64,000 nt of DNA from Artocarpus heterophyllus (lineage: Eukaryota > Streptophyta > Magnoliopsida > Rosales > Moraceae). The DNA is taken from assembly GCA_025403435.1 (NCBI GenBank), contig CM046348.1, forward strand, positions 18,451,679 to 18,515,678. The letters are read 5' to 3'. Each line of letters opens with the position of its first letter. Position 1 is the stretch's first letter. A program made the translations under genes and the position numbers. Under the pieces are notes generated by a model. The model saw only the letters and a program-made list of their open reading frames with translations. It searched no databases and was not told the DNA's origin. Below, one piece after another: positions 11,020 to 23,142 of this stretch.

Positions 11020-13350
11020 TTAAAGAAAGTAAAATGCATCCTGGAGCCATCTACCTTTCTGGGCCGAAGCAGCTTTTGGAAGCGCTGGAATTTTTGTAGC
11101 TGTAGCGTCAAAAAAGTCCACAACAAAAGTCAACTAAGAGGAGATTTGAACGTGAGATTGACAAACCACAACTAGGCTCAAATCACAAAAGTAAGATTAA
11201 GCAATTCAGGCTTACTTCTATTGCAGAATGAAACGGGTTTGGACGAGGAAGAAGGCCAAGGAGCTGCAATGTTGTCGTTTAAATCACAAATGAAGCCGAT
11301 TCCTGAAGTTGTGTCGTATGTCACATCGGAAGGCAAGCTTGACAGAAGGCAGCCAGACTCTGATTAAAATGTGGAAGAAATAAATCAATCCAATATATCT
11401 TTATAACCATTTTACAAATAGTCAATTCAATCTAATGCTCAACTTCTTCTGATAGCTTCAATGTGCAAGTACAACCTTGTGATCCGACTGGTTCATTCCG
11501 GTAGTAAAAGCAGCCGTCACAAGCAACATGTCGCAAAATGACATCCTCGTCAGTATTAACACTTAACAAGCATCTCTATTCTTTCGAAGAAACCTATAGG
11601 AACACTGACCTTGAAGGGAAAAGTCTTTGATGTTTATGTGACAAAGAGTATAAACATTGTCGGACACATTAGCTTTCTGCAATTCTGTTCCTAGCGATTC
11701 GGCGCAATGCAAAGCCTGCACGTTGGTAATGAAACTTTGCTCTTGCAACTTTGACACGTAACTCCCCATCGCTTTGCAGCATGATGTCTGGTTTCTTATC
11801 TCGTGTGCACACTCCTGGACAGCATTTGTCATGTTGGGAAAAACTAGCGGACAAGCTGAACAACATGAGAAAAGATCGAAAAAAAATATTATGCAATACA
11901 TGGTTTATAGATCAGCAAGCGTTCTTGTTTCTTTGGTGATGCTTACCTTTATTTATTTTGCAATTTGAAAGTCCTCTAAGAACACTATTTGCCGAAGCAG
12001 GATCTAATTTACTGGCCAGCCACCGGAGGACGACATTCTTGCAATCTTCAATCCTTGTCAAGTGCTTGGGCGAGTCATGGGAGCCACTCAAAACAGACAT
12101 ACCATCCAATGCTATTTTCTGAGCAGCGTATGATATGGAATTTTGGCAAACTTGGTCACAACACTCGTTAACATTATCAATTTTTCGACAAGCTGAAAGA
12201 AGCCTTGAAGATTCCACTATGCTCTCAAATGCATCAATACTGACAACTGGGCAAGAGGCTTCGGTAAGGTTTGCTGGTTGAATTGAGCATATCTTTTGAA
12301 GATTTGGATTCGCTCCTCTACTCGTTAGAATCTTTTCGACATCAGAGAGACAGTGCTTTGAATGAGTCAAGTTCAAGGCAAGCATGCCAGAGTGTATACT
12401 GGACTGACCAATGAGAGTCACTAAGGTGGCAGAAAACTGAGGACAACATACAACATTGGCCAAATATGGCGCAAAGGAAGCCCAGCAATCGGTTGCTGTT
12501 ATGCTCAATAAAGTTTCAACAGCTGAAAATTTTAATATACATTGTCCTGAGGGGAAAAATATAATGTCAACTCATGGCCATGGAGTATTAATGATGATTG
12601 GGGATTCTCATCTAAGCAAAGCTCAGGAATATAATGTAGGCATAATTAGAGCACTTGTTGGAAGGCCTCCAAGAAAAATACAGGATTTTTTAAGTGCATA
12701 TTTTATTTGAAGTGAAGAGCTTCATTTTTTTCTCTCATTTTGATCTCTCACAACCATTCTCTTTACTTGTGCCAATGGACCCGGCATGAACTTACATGTG
12801 CAATGCAAATATACTATTTTATATAACACATATTAACTTAAAGACTCTTTACTTCCAACTTAGACAAATTAAGGGATGTTTGCTAACTATGTGTTGTTTT
12901 CTTCTTAGTGAACAACCACTACTATTTCATGGAGAAGTACATGACAATAGCTCATGAAGCGAACAAAGACTTTTAAATGTGCAATAGACGAGGACGAACG
13001 CTTGAGAAACACACCTGATAATGATGGTATGCTGTCATTTGTTAATGGCGTCATTGGTGAAGGACCTAAGACAGGAATAAAGGGTTCCGGATTTGAACTT
13101 GGGGCGATATCAGGAGCCGTTGCTTTGGTGTCACCAAGCGTGCCACATTCGGACTTGCTAAAACCTTCACATGAACACAGAAATTTCCGCTATAAATATA
13201 TTTGAACATGATCGATATGTCGGAACAAATAAGAAAAGAATAGACCATTGAATATACTTGTTCAGATGCACTAGTGACACCAGCAACATTAACATTAGAG
13301 ACACTAGTAACAGGAAGAAATGCAGCCAGAGTGTGCAAAACTTTCTTCAT
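11020..13350 (-). CDS. Cysteine-rich protein, homologue of 'GPI-anchored protein At1g61900'
   Basis: A plant-specific extracellular/GPI-anchored protein family of unknown function. Minus-strand exons read by eye: about 13350-13258 (start MKKVLHTLAAF, a weak signal peptide), 13164-13015 (SSNPEPFIPVLGPSP), 12546-11947, 11855-11610, 11359-11216 and 11099-11020. The core is cysteine-rich with recognisable family stretches: ANVVCCPQFSATLVTLIGQS, HCLSDVEKIL, CKNVVLRWLASKLDP, ACPLVFPNM, GIGFICDLNDNIAAPWPSS and IPALPKAASAQ. Internal junctions are GT-AG and keep frame. The exon 1 donor does not join exon 2 in phase at the most obvious site, so the N-terminus is uncertain. The last exon stops after KGRWLQDAFYFL without the hydrophobic tail a GPI signal needs. 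Either a further exon was missed or this copy is not GPI-anchored. Predicted length is roughly 430 residues. Confidence 0.85.
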
Positions 13351-13541
13351 CTTAAATTATCTATTCTACAATCATTGAGGACTTTAATCTCTCTAGGGAA
13401 GAAAATTAATGTTCTCCATTAGTATACTTATTTTAACCAAACTACTCAGTTTGAAGTTCTTTCTTTAGAGAGCCAAAGGCCAAAGCCCTATACAGTTGAA
13501 AGATACAACTTTATTGAGCATAACTGAAAATTATCGACCAC

Positions 13542-13748
13542 CAGGGCCGGAGCCATTCACTGATGAAGGTGGGCGGCCATCCCCCCTCCCATTGAACTTT
13601 CATTTTCTTTTAATTTTGTATATAAAATTTAATAAAACTAGTGTTTCGTCCCTTCTAAAATTGTATTTCGCCTCCCAACCAAAAATTTAAAATTCTTCAT
13701 CTTTTTATTTACCCCACCTCCTAACTAATTTTTCTGCCATCGCCCTTG
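13542..13748. mobile_element. hAT-like MITE remnant
   Basis: The left end CAGGGCCGGAGCCATTCA fits the CAGGG start typical of hAT elements. The right end in reverse complement is CAAGGGCGATGGCAGAAA, a diverged inverted copy. Flanks TCGACCAC and CTGACCAC, if the right boundary is moved 2 bp, give a 6/8 target-site match. It lies just upstream of the first coding exon of the 11020-13350 gene, probably in its 5' intron or leader. Confidence 0.4.
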
Positions 13749-14047
13749 GACTGACCACAATCCCTCCTCAACCCAATGTTTATTTATTTATTATCATTTT
13801 TCAGGGATAACAATGCCAAATAAATAGTACATTGCTAGTCCTTAAATTGGTATCATATTATGTGACACATAATATCAAACAAGACATGTTTATCAATCCT
13901 CATGAAGGGTCCTAGAAAGAAGCATTTGTCGTCAACAGGACAATATGAAACTATCAAATACCACATATAATCTATCACGCTCAAAATCCAAAACATAGTG
14001 ACATCCACATCTAAATCCAGAAAATTCCAGACTAGCCTCTTTGTCAT

Positions 14048-14052
<5 letters not shown>

Positions 14053-14079
<27 letters not shown>

Positions 14080-14509
14080 ATAATTAGCCGGTAGAAGTAG
14101 TTAGGAAAAAGAACAGTGAGTCAACGACAAGGAAGCATGGAAAAAAACTAATCCAAAGTATTACAATGTTGCAACTTTATTCGAAAGCAAACAAATTGAG
14201 CGAATACCCAGTTGATAATTTTTATAATTGTCATCGAAAAACAATTCTAAATTGAATAAGAGGGAGAAATATATGAGCTCAAAATACTTACATATGAACA
14301 ATAGCAGAGCAAATTGAAGAACGAGACCAACCCGGGATATAAATATTATTATTTTACGTTCCCTCATACTTGCATTGCTTAATTGAAACAATCAAAATGT
14401 GCCAAAAAATAACGGGAATAGAAAATAACAAGGGGTTTTTGGTTTTAACATGACAACAACGAAGGATATTTAGAGCTATAAGAGGACGAGAATGCAAATA
14501 ATAGCGCTG

Positions 14510-14554
<45 letters not shown>
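14053..14554. repeat. GA microsatellites in a probable 5' leader
   Basis: Two GA runs (about 14053-14079 and 14513-14554) read as CT repeats on the minus strand. Together with the pyrimidine-rich stretch 14560-14700 they resemble a CT-rich plant 5' untranslated region, possibly of the gene at 11020-13350. This assignment is inference. Confidence 0.45.
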
Positions 14555-14557
<3 letters not shown>

Positions 14558-14797
14558 ATTGAGATGCAGAGTGAGATTAGTGTGAAAAGAGAAATTAGGG
14601 GGGGAAATGAAAGAAAAAACAAAAAAGAAGAATAAGAAGAAGAAGAAGAAGTGAGTGTGAAATTGAAGAACTGCAGTTACAGCTTACCGTCTTCTGTCTT
14701 CCTCTTCTTTACAGTTCTTGCCAAAAGTTCGTACGTGCGATGGGGTAGGGAAACGTGTGATGTTTTTTTTTTTTTTTTTCTCTGTGTCGGATATTGT

Positions 14798-14815
14798 CAC
14801 GTGAATAGGCACGTG
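14798..14815. promoter_or_regulatory. Pair of CACGTG G-boxes
   Basis: Two perfect CACGTG palindromes lie at 14798-14803 and 14810-14815, 12 bp apart centre to centre, just upstream (minus sense) of the CT-rich putative leader. G-boxes are bound by plant bZIP and bHLH factors. A role in driving the minus-strand gene at 11020-13350 is inferred from position only. Confidence 0.45.
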
Positions 14816-14829
14816 ATCGGTTGCTTCAG

Positions 14830-15685
14830 AACGTGAGATTGTGTAATGTCTGGATATGGCAGGAAGCCTGGCAACTCGGCGGTTGACCCGAATTATGCTA
14901 GTCAGAGAAAGGGCGACGGTTAGATGTAATGAACTATTTTTGTTTATTTTTTCCTCTCTAATTCCCTTTTTATATCTTAGGGATTTTTATTATGGGTTTT
15001 GAAAAAATAATCTATTGATACACATCTTTTTTTTAATACATGAAAAAAAAAATGATTTTGATTAGATTTAATTATCAAATTCAAAGCCCTATTAATAGAA
15101 AATTTGCACATAAAAGGTCCCATATATCTTATAAATATTATATACTCTTTTTTTAGATAATAATATATATTTCTAAATGTTATGATGAAAACACATAATA
15201 AGGGGCAATTAGGAAAAAGAAGGAGAGGAGAAGAAGAAAGAGAAAGAAGAGGAAGGAGGAGGAGGAGGAGAAGGTAGGTAGCTTTTTTAATTATGAGAAA
15301 TGGAATACAAAAATTGCAATTTTTTTATGTGTTAGTAAATAAAAATAAATTCAAAATAATTTTTTCAATGATCAAATTTGACAAATCTAAAATTTCCTCA
15401 AATTTATTGTATGTCTAAATTTAGTAAATTCAAAAATTTACATGAATTTACCCCAGGATCACATTTATTCTGATAAAACTCCAAATTACATACATTTTTT
15501 AATTTACTGACTTTTTTGGAGTCAACATCTACTATATTTTTATTTACTTAATATTTACTAATTTTTTGGTTAATGAACTATTTTTAAACTTTACTCTCTT
15601 CGTTTAAATTAAAACGTTATATTCGGGGTACCTCACTAAGAAAATATGAATTACCTAATGCTACGGTTTGTGCTAAGCATTAGAC
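14830..15685. other. Intergenic AT-rich DNA
   Basis: No gene is seen. It contains a GA/GGA-rich stretch (about 15215-15275) and otherwise low-complexity AT sequence. Confidence 0.5.
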
Positions 15686-15688
15686 TTA

Positions 15689-16595
15689 GGAACTGTTTGG
15701 TTGGAGGGATGAAATGAGGAATGATTGATAGGATATGAGGGTAGGGGATTGTGAAAGAATGGAAGGATTAAAGATTTCCTCAAAGTTGTTTGATATAGTA
15801 GGAAAGAAAGATAATGACTATCCATTCTCTTGTTTGGTATGACGAAGAAATAAGGAAGAATTTGATTTTGTTGATACAATTACTATTTTACCTTTATATA
15901 AGAAATAATTAGATTTACTTGAAATTTTTTATTTTAAAAGAGAATTTGATGTGTTTGAATTAATTAACCTCTCAAAAGTTTACACATTCATATCCAAATA
16001 CATATCTAAAATATAGGACAACAAAAATTTTAAAAAAAAAACATATATTTAGTACTCAAAAGATATACGTCCCCCTTTCAATTACGTCCCAAGAAGAAAA
16101 AGACAAAGCAAATCTAAGAAGTAAACGGAAAAGAAATAATCAAAATACAAAAACAAAATTCTTTAAAAAAGAAATAAAAGGAAATAAAAATCCAATACGT
16201 AGAGGATGTATGTACTATGTGATATGCAAAGAGATAAACTATTTTAAGGATAACAAAGTTACCTAGAGAGAACAAGGATGATCTTTGTGATTGAGATAAA
16301 TATTTGTACGTGAAGAGAGAGTTTTTCTACTAGTTTCTAAAAAGAGAGCTCATCAGACAACAAAATATGGAGCTTTTTAGGAAATTTGTACAAGGGTCCT
16401 ATTGGAAGAGCCTTCGTTTTTTAACTTCCAATCAATCCCAATCCGTCCTATTAGGGAAGGATTGTTTTTGGTGGGCCCCAAGGAATTCTCAATCCCTAGT
16501 TTCTTTTCTTCCTCGTTAACTCTCACATTCCACGTCTTAACCCCTCAACGCCAATCCTTCCATCCTTCCTTCCCTCCCTCCAACCAAACATACCT
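15689..16595. mobile_element. Tourist-like (PIF/Harbinger) MITE, 0.9 kb
   Basis: The left end GGAACTGTTTGGTTGGAGGG and the reverse complement of the right end AGGTATGTTTGGTTGGAGGG share the core TGTTTGGTTGGAGGG. TTA flanks both sides (15686-15688 and 16596-16598), the PIF/Harbinger target duplication. The internal sequence is AT-rich without a transposase. Confidence 0.75.
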
Positions 16596-16598
16596 TTA

Positions 16599-19470
16599 AG
16601 TTGCCTTGTAAAGTTTCTTGATTTATAGTTTTTAGGTCGGCTATTTTCCAAACCCTAATGGATAACTGAAATCTAAATAATACAAAATTGATCTCTTATT
16701 TGAATGGTTTCTCGATCTTAATAAGATCTTCTAGTTAACTTATCTTTACATATCATATAGAACCTTTTAGGTTCTGATAAGACCTTGTATATATCACAAT
16801 ATCAAAGATCTTAGAATTCAAACACTGTATGTGGTCTTCTATTGTAAACCATCTTGGTTATTGTCTAGAATACGCTTATTTTGAGACTCATTGAGACCAA
16901 ATACACCGAGATCATTCCCAGATTTTCTTAGACTCAGTAGCATACTTTGGGTCTTCATGATGGCCTGTCAACATTCCTATCCCTTAAAAAAAAAATGATC
17001 GAAAGAAATTATAGTAAATATAATTTTTTCAAAATTATTTGTCGTAAATATCAGGTTTTAAAGATATTTATAGTGAATAGCATATTTATAATGCAAATAA
17101 TTTATTTATTCTCTTATTTGTAGTGTAAGTAATTCTTATTTATACTACAAATAGATTTAAAGTGCAAGTAATTTATTTACCCTATTGTTTAAAGTGTAAA
17201 TAATTATTATTTACATAACAAATAAACTATTTACATCATAAATATGTTGTTTACTACAAATATTTTCAAAACTTGTTTTTTTCCTCATTATCCTAAAAAA
17301 TAATTAAAAAGTGCTACTAGACCAAATAACATGGACATAAATAAGCTACTTCAACCTTTCAAAAAAAAAGAAAAAGAAAAAGAAAGAAAGAAAGAAAAGA
17401 TCAACCTTTCAAAAAAAAAGAAAAAGAAAAAGAAAAAGAAAAAAAAGAGAAAGAAAAGAAAAGAAAAGAAAAGAAATTGTTCATTTGCTCCGTTCACTGT
17501 AATTGGGTAGATGTAAAAACAAGTTGCTCAAGAGTCTTTCTCAATTAGGAAAAGTACAAGTAAATTTCATAGAGATACCAATTACTTTGTCAAATGCACA
17601 TTTAGTAAAGAAAAAAAGTACTTTGTCAAATGTTCTCGTCATCATCCCAAATTTCTTGGTATGGGCTTCAAAATATACCCGGTAGACGATGATTAAATCA
17701 AAACAAAAAACAATATAGGATAGATAATAAAACCTAGGTCAAAATCATGGCATGAATTCTGTTGGAGAAGGACACTTCATTGGGTCCAGAAGACAACAAA
17801 AGAAGCGGAAAAAAAGGTCAGCCATATGGTCACATGCACTCAATTAAGAGCTCTTAGAAGTAAATGACTGTAAATATATATATATATATAAATACATATA
17901 TATATATATATATATTTAAAGACTTTAGTCTAAGATACCAACCAAAACCCATGTGGAAGCCAGAAGGTGCTTGAGAAAGCAACTGTTTATACGCGTAACA
18001 GGCTAAGATTAATTGAAAACCATCCTTAAATCATGGGAACGTAACAACAGATGACACAATCCAGAGGGTAAGTTCAAAACGGTGCCCTGAACTTGAACGA
18101 CATCTCACATGCAATGTTCAAAGAACCCCATCTTGTATCCTTTGCCAAAACGTAATGTTCAACGTGAAGCTAGCCTTGGCAAGTATGTGTTATGTTTGGT
18201 TTGGCATTTCTTGACTTCTAAATGATTTATTCTTAGTTTTTAGTATCTATATATCAAGTAATGAAGTGGTTGATTAGTGTTTAGAGCCTATTTGAAACCA
18301 TATCTTTATAAGAGTTTAATAGATCAAAATGTTCTTAAAATTTCATGATAAAAATAATTGTAAAATAAAAATATTAAATGACCATTTATAGTGCTTTACT
18401 TGAAATCTTATATACAAGTTCTAAATCTCTTAAGAATAGTTTTTTAGAAGCTAAATTTTATGGTTTTGTCTAAAAGCGTTTATGGAGAACCAAAGCTCTA
18501 ACACATCATTTAATCATTTTTGAAAGCAGCATTTAGGCTTAAAAAGCTAAAAGTAACTTCCAAAAAGCTCTATCAAACATATCCTTAATCAACTTCTCCA
18601 CCGTGTTACTTATTTGTATATGCAAGTCATTTACGATAGTTATGTCAAATGGCTCGTTAGTGAGTTAGGAGATCCTTGTCCTTGGAATTTGTTTTCATGC
18701 GTTCATACACAAATTGAGAGCCATTTTTTTATGTGCAAGTTTTTTAGTTGTATTCTTAGGTGCATTTTTTTTCTTTTCATTTCCACTCTAAAAAATTGTT
18801 TGCTTTATTAGGTGTACTAATTTGTACCACTACTATTGCGGTTAAGTACTTGATCTAAGCGTTTATTTATTTTGCTCATTGGATATATCATCTTAAACCG
18901 GTGACCAAATTAGTTGCAGAAAATAGAAATATTAGAGCTTGTGTTTGCTTTAATTTTGCAGCGATTAAGGGGATTAAAACACTAATGTAACCATTTTGTT
19001 TGTCGCCACGCATTGAGCTCTGTATGCTTTGGACTGATTCCAATTCCAAAGACACATAACCAATCATTCCAACTAGTGATAAAATAATTTCAAAAATTAA
19101 AAATATAAAAAAAGGCATTTTGTCTTGAGCTGCCTAATTAATATACCTATACCTACATATATATATATATATATATATAGACAACCTTTTTTTTGTTTAA
19201 TTATTGACGTATAAATTATAACTATATATGGTTGACCAACACTTATCAAACGCTTTGATAACAAGGTAACAAAAGGCGTAAACACAAATGAAAATGCACC
19301 AACTAATACAAAAATTAAGGGAAAAAAACAAATTGGGGTATCAAATTCAAGATGCTTAATAAACGCGTATTGTTGGTTCCGATTGTGAGAATCTATTTGT
19401 TGTTTTCTTTCAAAAACCCGGCGCGACAACCGCTTCTTCACGTGCTTTCTGTTCACATCCTCTTTGTATT
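16599..19470. other. Intergenic DNA with several simple and inverted repeats
   Basis: No gene is supported. About 17000-17290 is an AT-rich block with inverted ends (TTTTCAAAATTATTTGTCGT against GTTTTGAAAATATTTGTAGT in reverse complement) and internal repeats of AAGTAATTTATTTA. Positions 17350-17475 are GAAA-rich with a doubled ATCAACCTTTC-type lead. Positions 17876-17915 are an AT microsatellite. Positions 18191-18581 may be another MITE (TATGTTTGGTTTGGC against TATGTTTGATAGAGC in reverse complement). Confidence 0.5.
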
Positions 19471-19474
19471 TATG

Positions 19475-19485
19475 CTATATATATG
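19475..19485 (+). promoter_or_regulatory. Probable TATA box of the MGNC gene
   Basis: CTATATATATG lies about 90 bp before the ATG at 19571 and is followed by a GT then CT-repeat tract (19486-19555) that would form the 5' leader. Position and composition suit a plant core promoter. Confidence 0.5.
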
Positions 19486-19570
19486 TGTGTGTGTGTCAAC
19501 TCAATCACCTCTCTCTCTCTCTCTATATCTATCTATCTATCTCTCTCTCTCTTTGGTTTTTTTTCCAAGT

Positions 19571-20002
19571 ATGGGAAATTGCTTAAGAAGAAATTACAAC
19601 AAAGTTATGGCAGAAGATGATGAACAAGTGCCACCAAGAGAAATAGCAAAAGCCTTGTCCACTTCACATGTGAAAGATGCTAAGAGAAATAAGAAAAGGG
19701 TAAGGTTCAGATTACAAGAAGGGAGTACTAATATTGGTAGAAATGTTGAAGGAAATCATAATATTGATGAAACTAATAGTGGGGTTGTGAGGATTAAATT
19801 GGTGGTGACTCAGGAAGAGCTGAAACAGATATTGAGTTACAAGAGTAAAAGTGGTTCTAAGTTCTCTTCATTGGAACAATTGTTAAGTGAAATGAAGAAT
19901 AGAAGAGGAAGAAGTGTTTTGGAAGTTGGGAGAAGTGATCATGGGACAATGATAAATGGAAGCTGGAGCCCAGCCTTGGAAAGCATTCCAGAAGACAGTT
20001 GA
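19571..20002 (+). CDS. Small MGNC-type protein of unknown function, 143 residues
   Basis: A single-exon reading frame; I chose the ATG at 19571 over the in-frame ATG at 19352 because the upstream part is CT-repeat translation. It begins MGNCLRRN: Gly2 with Cys4 is a typical N-myristoylation/palmitoylation start, so membrane attachment is likely. A basic stretch KDAKRNKKRVRFRLQEG (about residues 35-51) and a segment VVRIKLVVTQEELKQILSYK (about 74-93) match plant plastid-movement-impaired-like/DUF-type small proteins in style. The tail RSDHGTMINGSWSPALESIP is typical of that group. The biochemical role is unknown. Codon use, the leader and the AT-rich 3' region are consistent with a real gene. 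Confidence 0.8.
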   Translation: MGNCLRRNYNKVMAEDDEQVPPREIAKALSTSHVKDAKRNKKRVRFRLQEGSTNIGRNVEGNHNIDETNSGVVRIKLVVTQEELKQILSYKSKSGSKFSSLEQLLSEMKNRRGRSVLEVGRSDHGTMINGSWSPALESIPEDS

Positions 20003-21346
20003 TGATCAAATAACTTGTTACCATTAATGTCTATCTCTCTCTCTCTCTTCTTCTTCTTCTCTCACTTAAGGTAGTTTTGGTGTGGCTGTTTTAGCCCCCA
20101 TATCATTGTACTGATGTTTTATTTCAGAGTACTAACTTTGCTGTCACTCTCTGCCTTTTTTGTCTTTAATGAATTTTACCTTAGTAGTGCTATTTGTATC
20201 TTTTCTTTGTCTATGTTATATGTATGTAGAAGTTCCTAAAGAAGACTCCTTGTAGATCTTTGGATAGAACGTTAGTGTAATAAATTCTAATTGCAAGCAT
20301 CTCAGTCTAGTGAACACGCGAGCACAAAATGAGGAAAAATTATGAAAACAAAAAAAAAAAGTACCTCTAGCTTTTGTTTTCAAATAGCAATGATGGTGTT
20401 ATTTAGGAAACATATGGGAAAAAATAAAAACATTATTGACTGATTGAATGTCTAAAAGGTCATCCCATGTGACATCATAAAAATGAGAAAGGTCTTTTTG
20501 CCGGTATATGTTAAAAAGTGTGAAGTTAAATTCAATGCCTTTCAAAATATCACCTTACACAGAAAATTTCGGGTGTAGGTCACGACAGAAGATAGAAGCG
20601 ACACACAGCCACACTCTTGAAGCTTCGCAGTCACACTCGGAGAGAAGCCAATTCGTACGCAAGATGAATCTCGCGCTGTCGCGCATGTCAGTGTGATGGA
20701 GTTTGCATTTTGTGTTTTTATTGGTGGTTTGTTGCCCATTCTTTGTAAACCTATAAATTGATAGGTTGAGTTTTTTTTTTTTTTTTGTAGAGAGAGAAAC
20801 TTGGAAAGTTGAGTGAGAAAGAGGCTTGAAAAAAATCTTGAGAGTGAGAATGTCCTATTTTCTTTTGTAAACTTTTTTTTCATTATAGTGATTTATTCTA
20901 CAGTTGTTAAAAATAGATATAGCTCTCACATCAAATATGAACCACTATAAGTTTTGTGTGTTTTTATTTATTTTTCGTTAGCATATTTTTCATTCCCAAT
21001 AGAACTAGAATTTCTAATTTGCAACAATACTCTTTCAAACCCATCGTCATATGAGAGTCATCCAGAAAAACAATGATGTAACTTTGAATTGCACGGTAAG
21101 TCGGAAGTTCTCAATGTCATTCAAGCTATTCGATGTCTAAATCAATGGGCTCTCGAAATTTTTTCACCTAAGACAATAAAAAGCTATTTCCTTTTTGTGA
21201 AATGGTGATGTTCGTTACGTTTTTATGATGAAAATTTTGTAGCTCACTATATAGCTTTGTCTGTTTATAATAATGTAGTTTGGTTTTATTTTATTTTATT
21301 GTTAAAAGCAAGGATATATAGAACGCACAAAAGAAAGCAAATATAG
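20003..21346. other. Intergenic DNA
   Basis: A CT repeat at 20032-20062 probably belongs to the 3' region of the MGNC gene. The short stretch 20575-20700 is noticeably richer in CG dinucleotides than its surroundings and could be a degenerate gene piece; I cannot assign it. No other coding signal is visible. Confidence 0.45.
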
Positions 21347-21760
21347 CACTACAAGAAAAGAACCATTTAGAGACGACATTTATTGTTGCTAAAACTAAAA
21401 AAGTCCGTCACTACTAATAGACAGCGACGACAATGTCGTCGCAAAATGTTGTTGCTAAAAAGTGGTAGCTAAAGACATTTAGCAACGACATTTTATTGTC
21501 GCTAAAATTAGAGACGACTTTGTCGTCGCCAATTAGGAACAAAATTTAAAATTTTTCAAAATTGTTCAAAATACAACGACTATATTTGTCGTCGCTAATA
21601 AGTTACAACGACCACAAATTTCGTCTCTGTCTAGATTCTGCGACAATAATGTATTGTCAATGTTCATATTGACAGATGACATTTATCGTCTGCTGAAATT
21701 GATTTTAAGCGACGACAATTATCGTTGGTGACTTTTAGCGACGACAATTGTCATTTTTTT
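21347..21760. repeat. CACTA left terminus with palindromic subterminal repeats
   Basis: After CACTACAAGAAAAG come many copies, in both orientations, of TTAGCGACGACA / TGTCGTCGCTAA variants. One (GCGACGACAATGTCGTCGC, about 21424-21442) is a near-perfect palindrome. In characterised En/Spm elements such subterminal repeats are binding sites for the TNPA-like protein. Confidence 0.8.
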
Positions 21761-21999
21761 TAAAGATGCTTTAAATTTTCATTCCCAACCATGATAAACC
21801 TACAAGTAAATAACTACCAATTCACATATATATTCATTTCATTTCTCATCATACTAATAACTAATAAAATTGGATATAAACAAAATAGAACTATATAGAC
21901 AAAAAATTTATATGTACATTAAGTCAACAAGTAAGTCTAAATCATAAAAGTAGAAACTAATCTCCTAAATTTGCGGTTTCATCATCATTGTTTTATTCT

Positions 22000-23010
22000 T
22001 GAGGTGGATATGAAGACATAACAAGTGGAGGTGGTGGTGGAGGGGGGAGGCATTGGTAAATCTAAATCCAACACTAAACACTTGATTATAGCCATCATTT
22101 GATTTTGATATTCGGCCATTTGATTTTGATATTGAGTTTATTGCGTGTTATACTAAGATTGTTCCTCCATCTATTTTGCACCTGTGGAGGGACTTGTGGC
22201 TGCTGTGAACAAGCCTTCTCAAGAGCTGTTGCTGCAAGGATCTCCTTTCTCATCCTCGGGCCCACTCCTTTCTTATGCCCTGTTTGCGATCCAAGCACAT
22301 TCTCTACTATCTCTTCTTCATTCACGAGATGTGTTGTCTAAGATGTGCCTGAACTAGAAGCAGAAACAAATGCAACAGCAACTTAGGTTTGTTGAGTATA
22401 CATCTGAAGCATTTCATTTTACACATTCCATTTAACAAAGTAAATTACAATCCAACTCAAAATTTCATAACTAAAACTTAATAAGTTATATGACTTACAT
22501 ATCTAGCCTCTGCAGCGTCATTAACCCATCTGCCATTGGAATATTGATGACACTGACGTCAATTTTTCAAAATTGAAAACAACTCACTGGTCTCAAGATT
22601 TCTCTATAGAGGGGATAAACTTGTGTTAGAACAATACATATCTTAAAGGAAAAATGAAACATAGTTTAATAAATTTTTATTTACTACCTTTTGATATCTC
22701 AAATTAGCATACGATTGCGTTCCATGACGACTTGGCTGCTTCACGTTTGCTCTGTTTCTTTTATTTGTCGCCAACCTTTTCTGTTACAAAGATGAATTAT
22801 TAAAATTAGTAGGCTATATTGATATATGTAGTGATCATGAAAAATAGAGCTTATAATTTTAAACCTGAAAAGTTTCGCTGTAGAAGCAATCACAAACAGC
22901 CTTCCAATCTACTGGTGTTTGTAATTGTTGGAACGTTTTTTCTTCACATTAACTACATTTTTCGCCATGGTGGAGGTTCTCCACCTCCAAAAGATCCAAC
23001 ACAGGTAGCA
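22000..23010 (-). pseudogene. TNPA-like gene (Transposase_24, Ptta/En/Spm type)
   Basis: Minus-strand exon fragments resemble the Transposase_24 family (PF03004). Around 22970-22869 the text ends in WKAVCDCFYSETFQ. A short exon at about 22778-22690 reads KRLATNKRNRANVKQPSRHG. Around 22615-22503 comes RNLETSELFSILKN, interrupted by a stop and ending WVNDAAEARY. At 22325-22095 the text is MNEEEIVENVLGSQTGHKKG, then GPRMRKEILAA, followed by a proline run. The order, GT-AG-like boundaries and position next to the left terminus fit the DNA-binding gene of a CACTA element. In-frame stops show decay. Confidence 0.7.
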
Positions 23011-23142
23011 ACGGGTCCAATCATTAAGATCACCTATTGATAACAACAAGTTATTCAGACAGTATTTATTAAAAGAATAATATTAAAAAGGAAGTTCATT
23101 AAGAACTAGTACTGATGGAAACAAGTTAAATTTACAAGTACA

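Noticed and set aside
17350..17475. Direct repeats that might suggest a CRISPR-like array
   Set aside because: They are GAAA simple-sequence repeats in a plant genome, with no spacers.
19097..19456. 119-codon minus-strand frame upstream of the MGNC gene
   Set aside because: No recognisable motifs; part of it is translated AT/TA microsatellite (YIYIYIYV).
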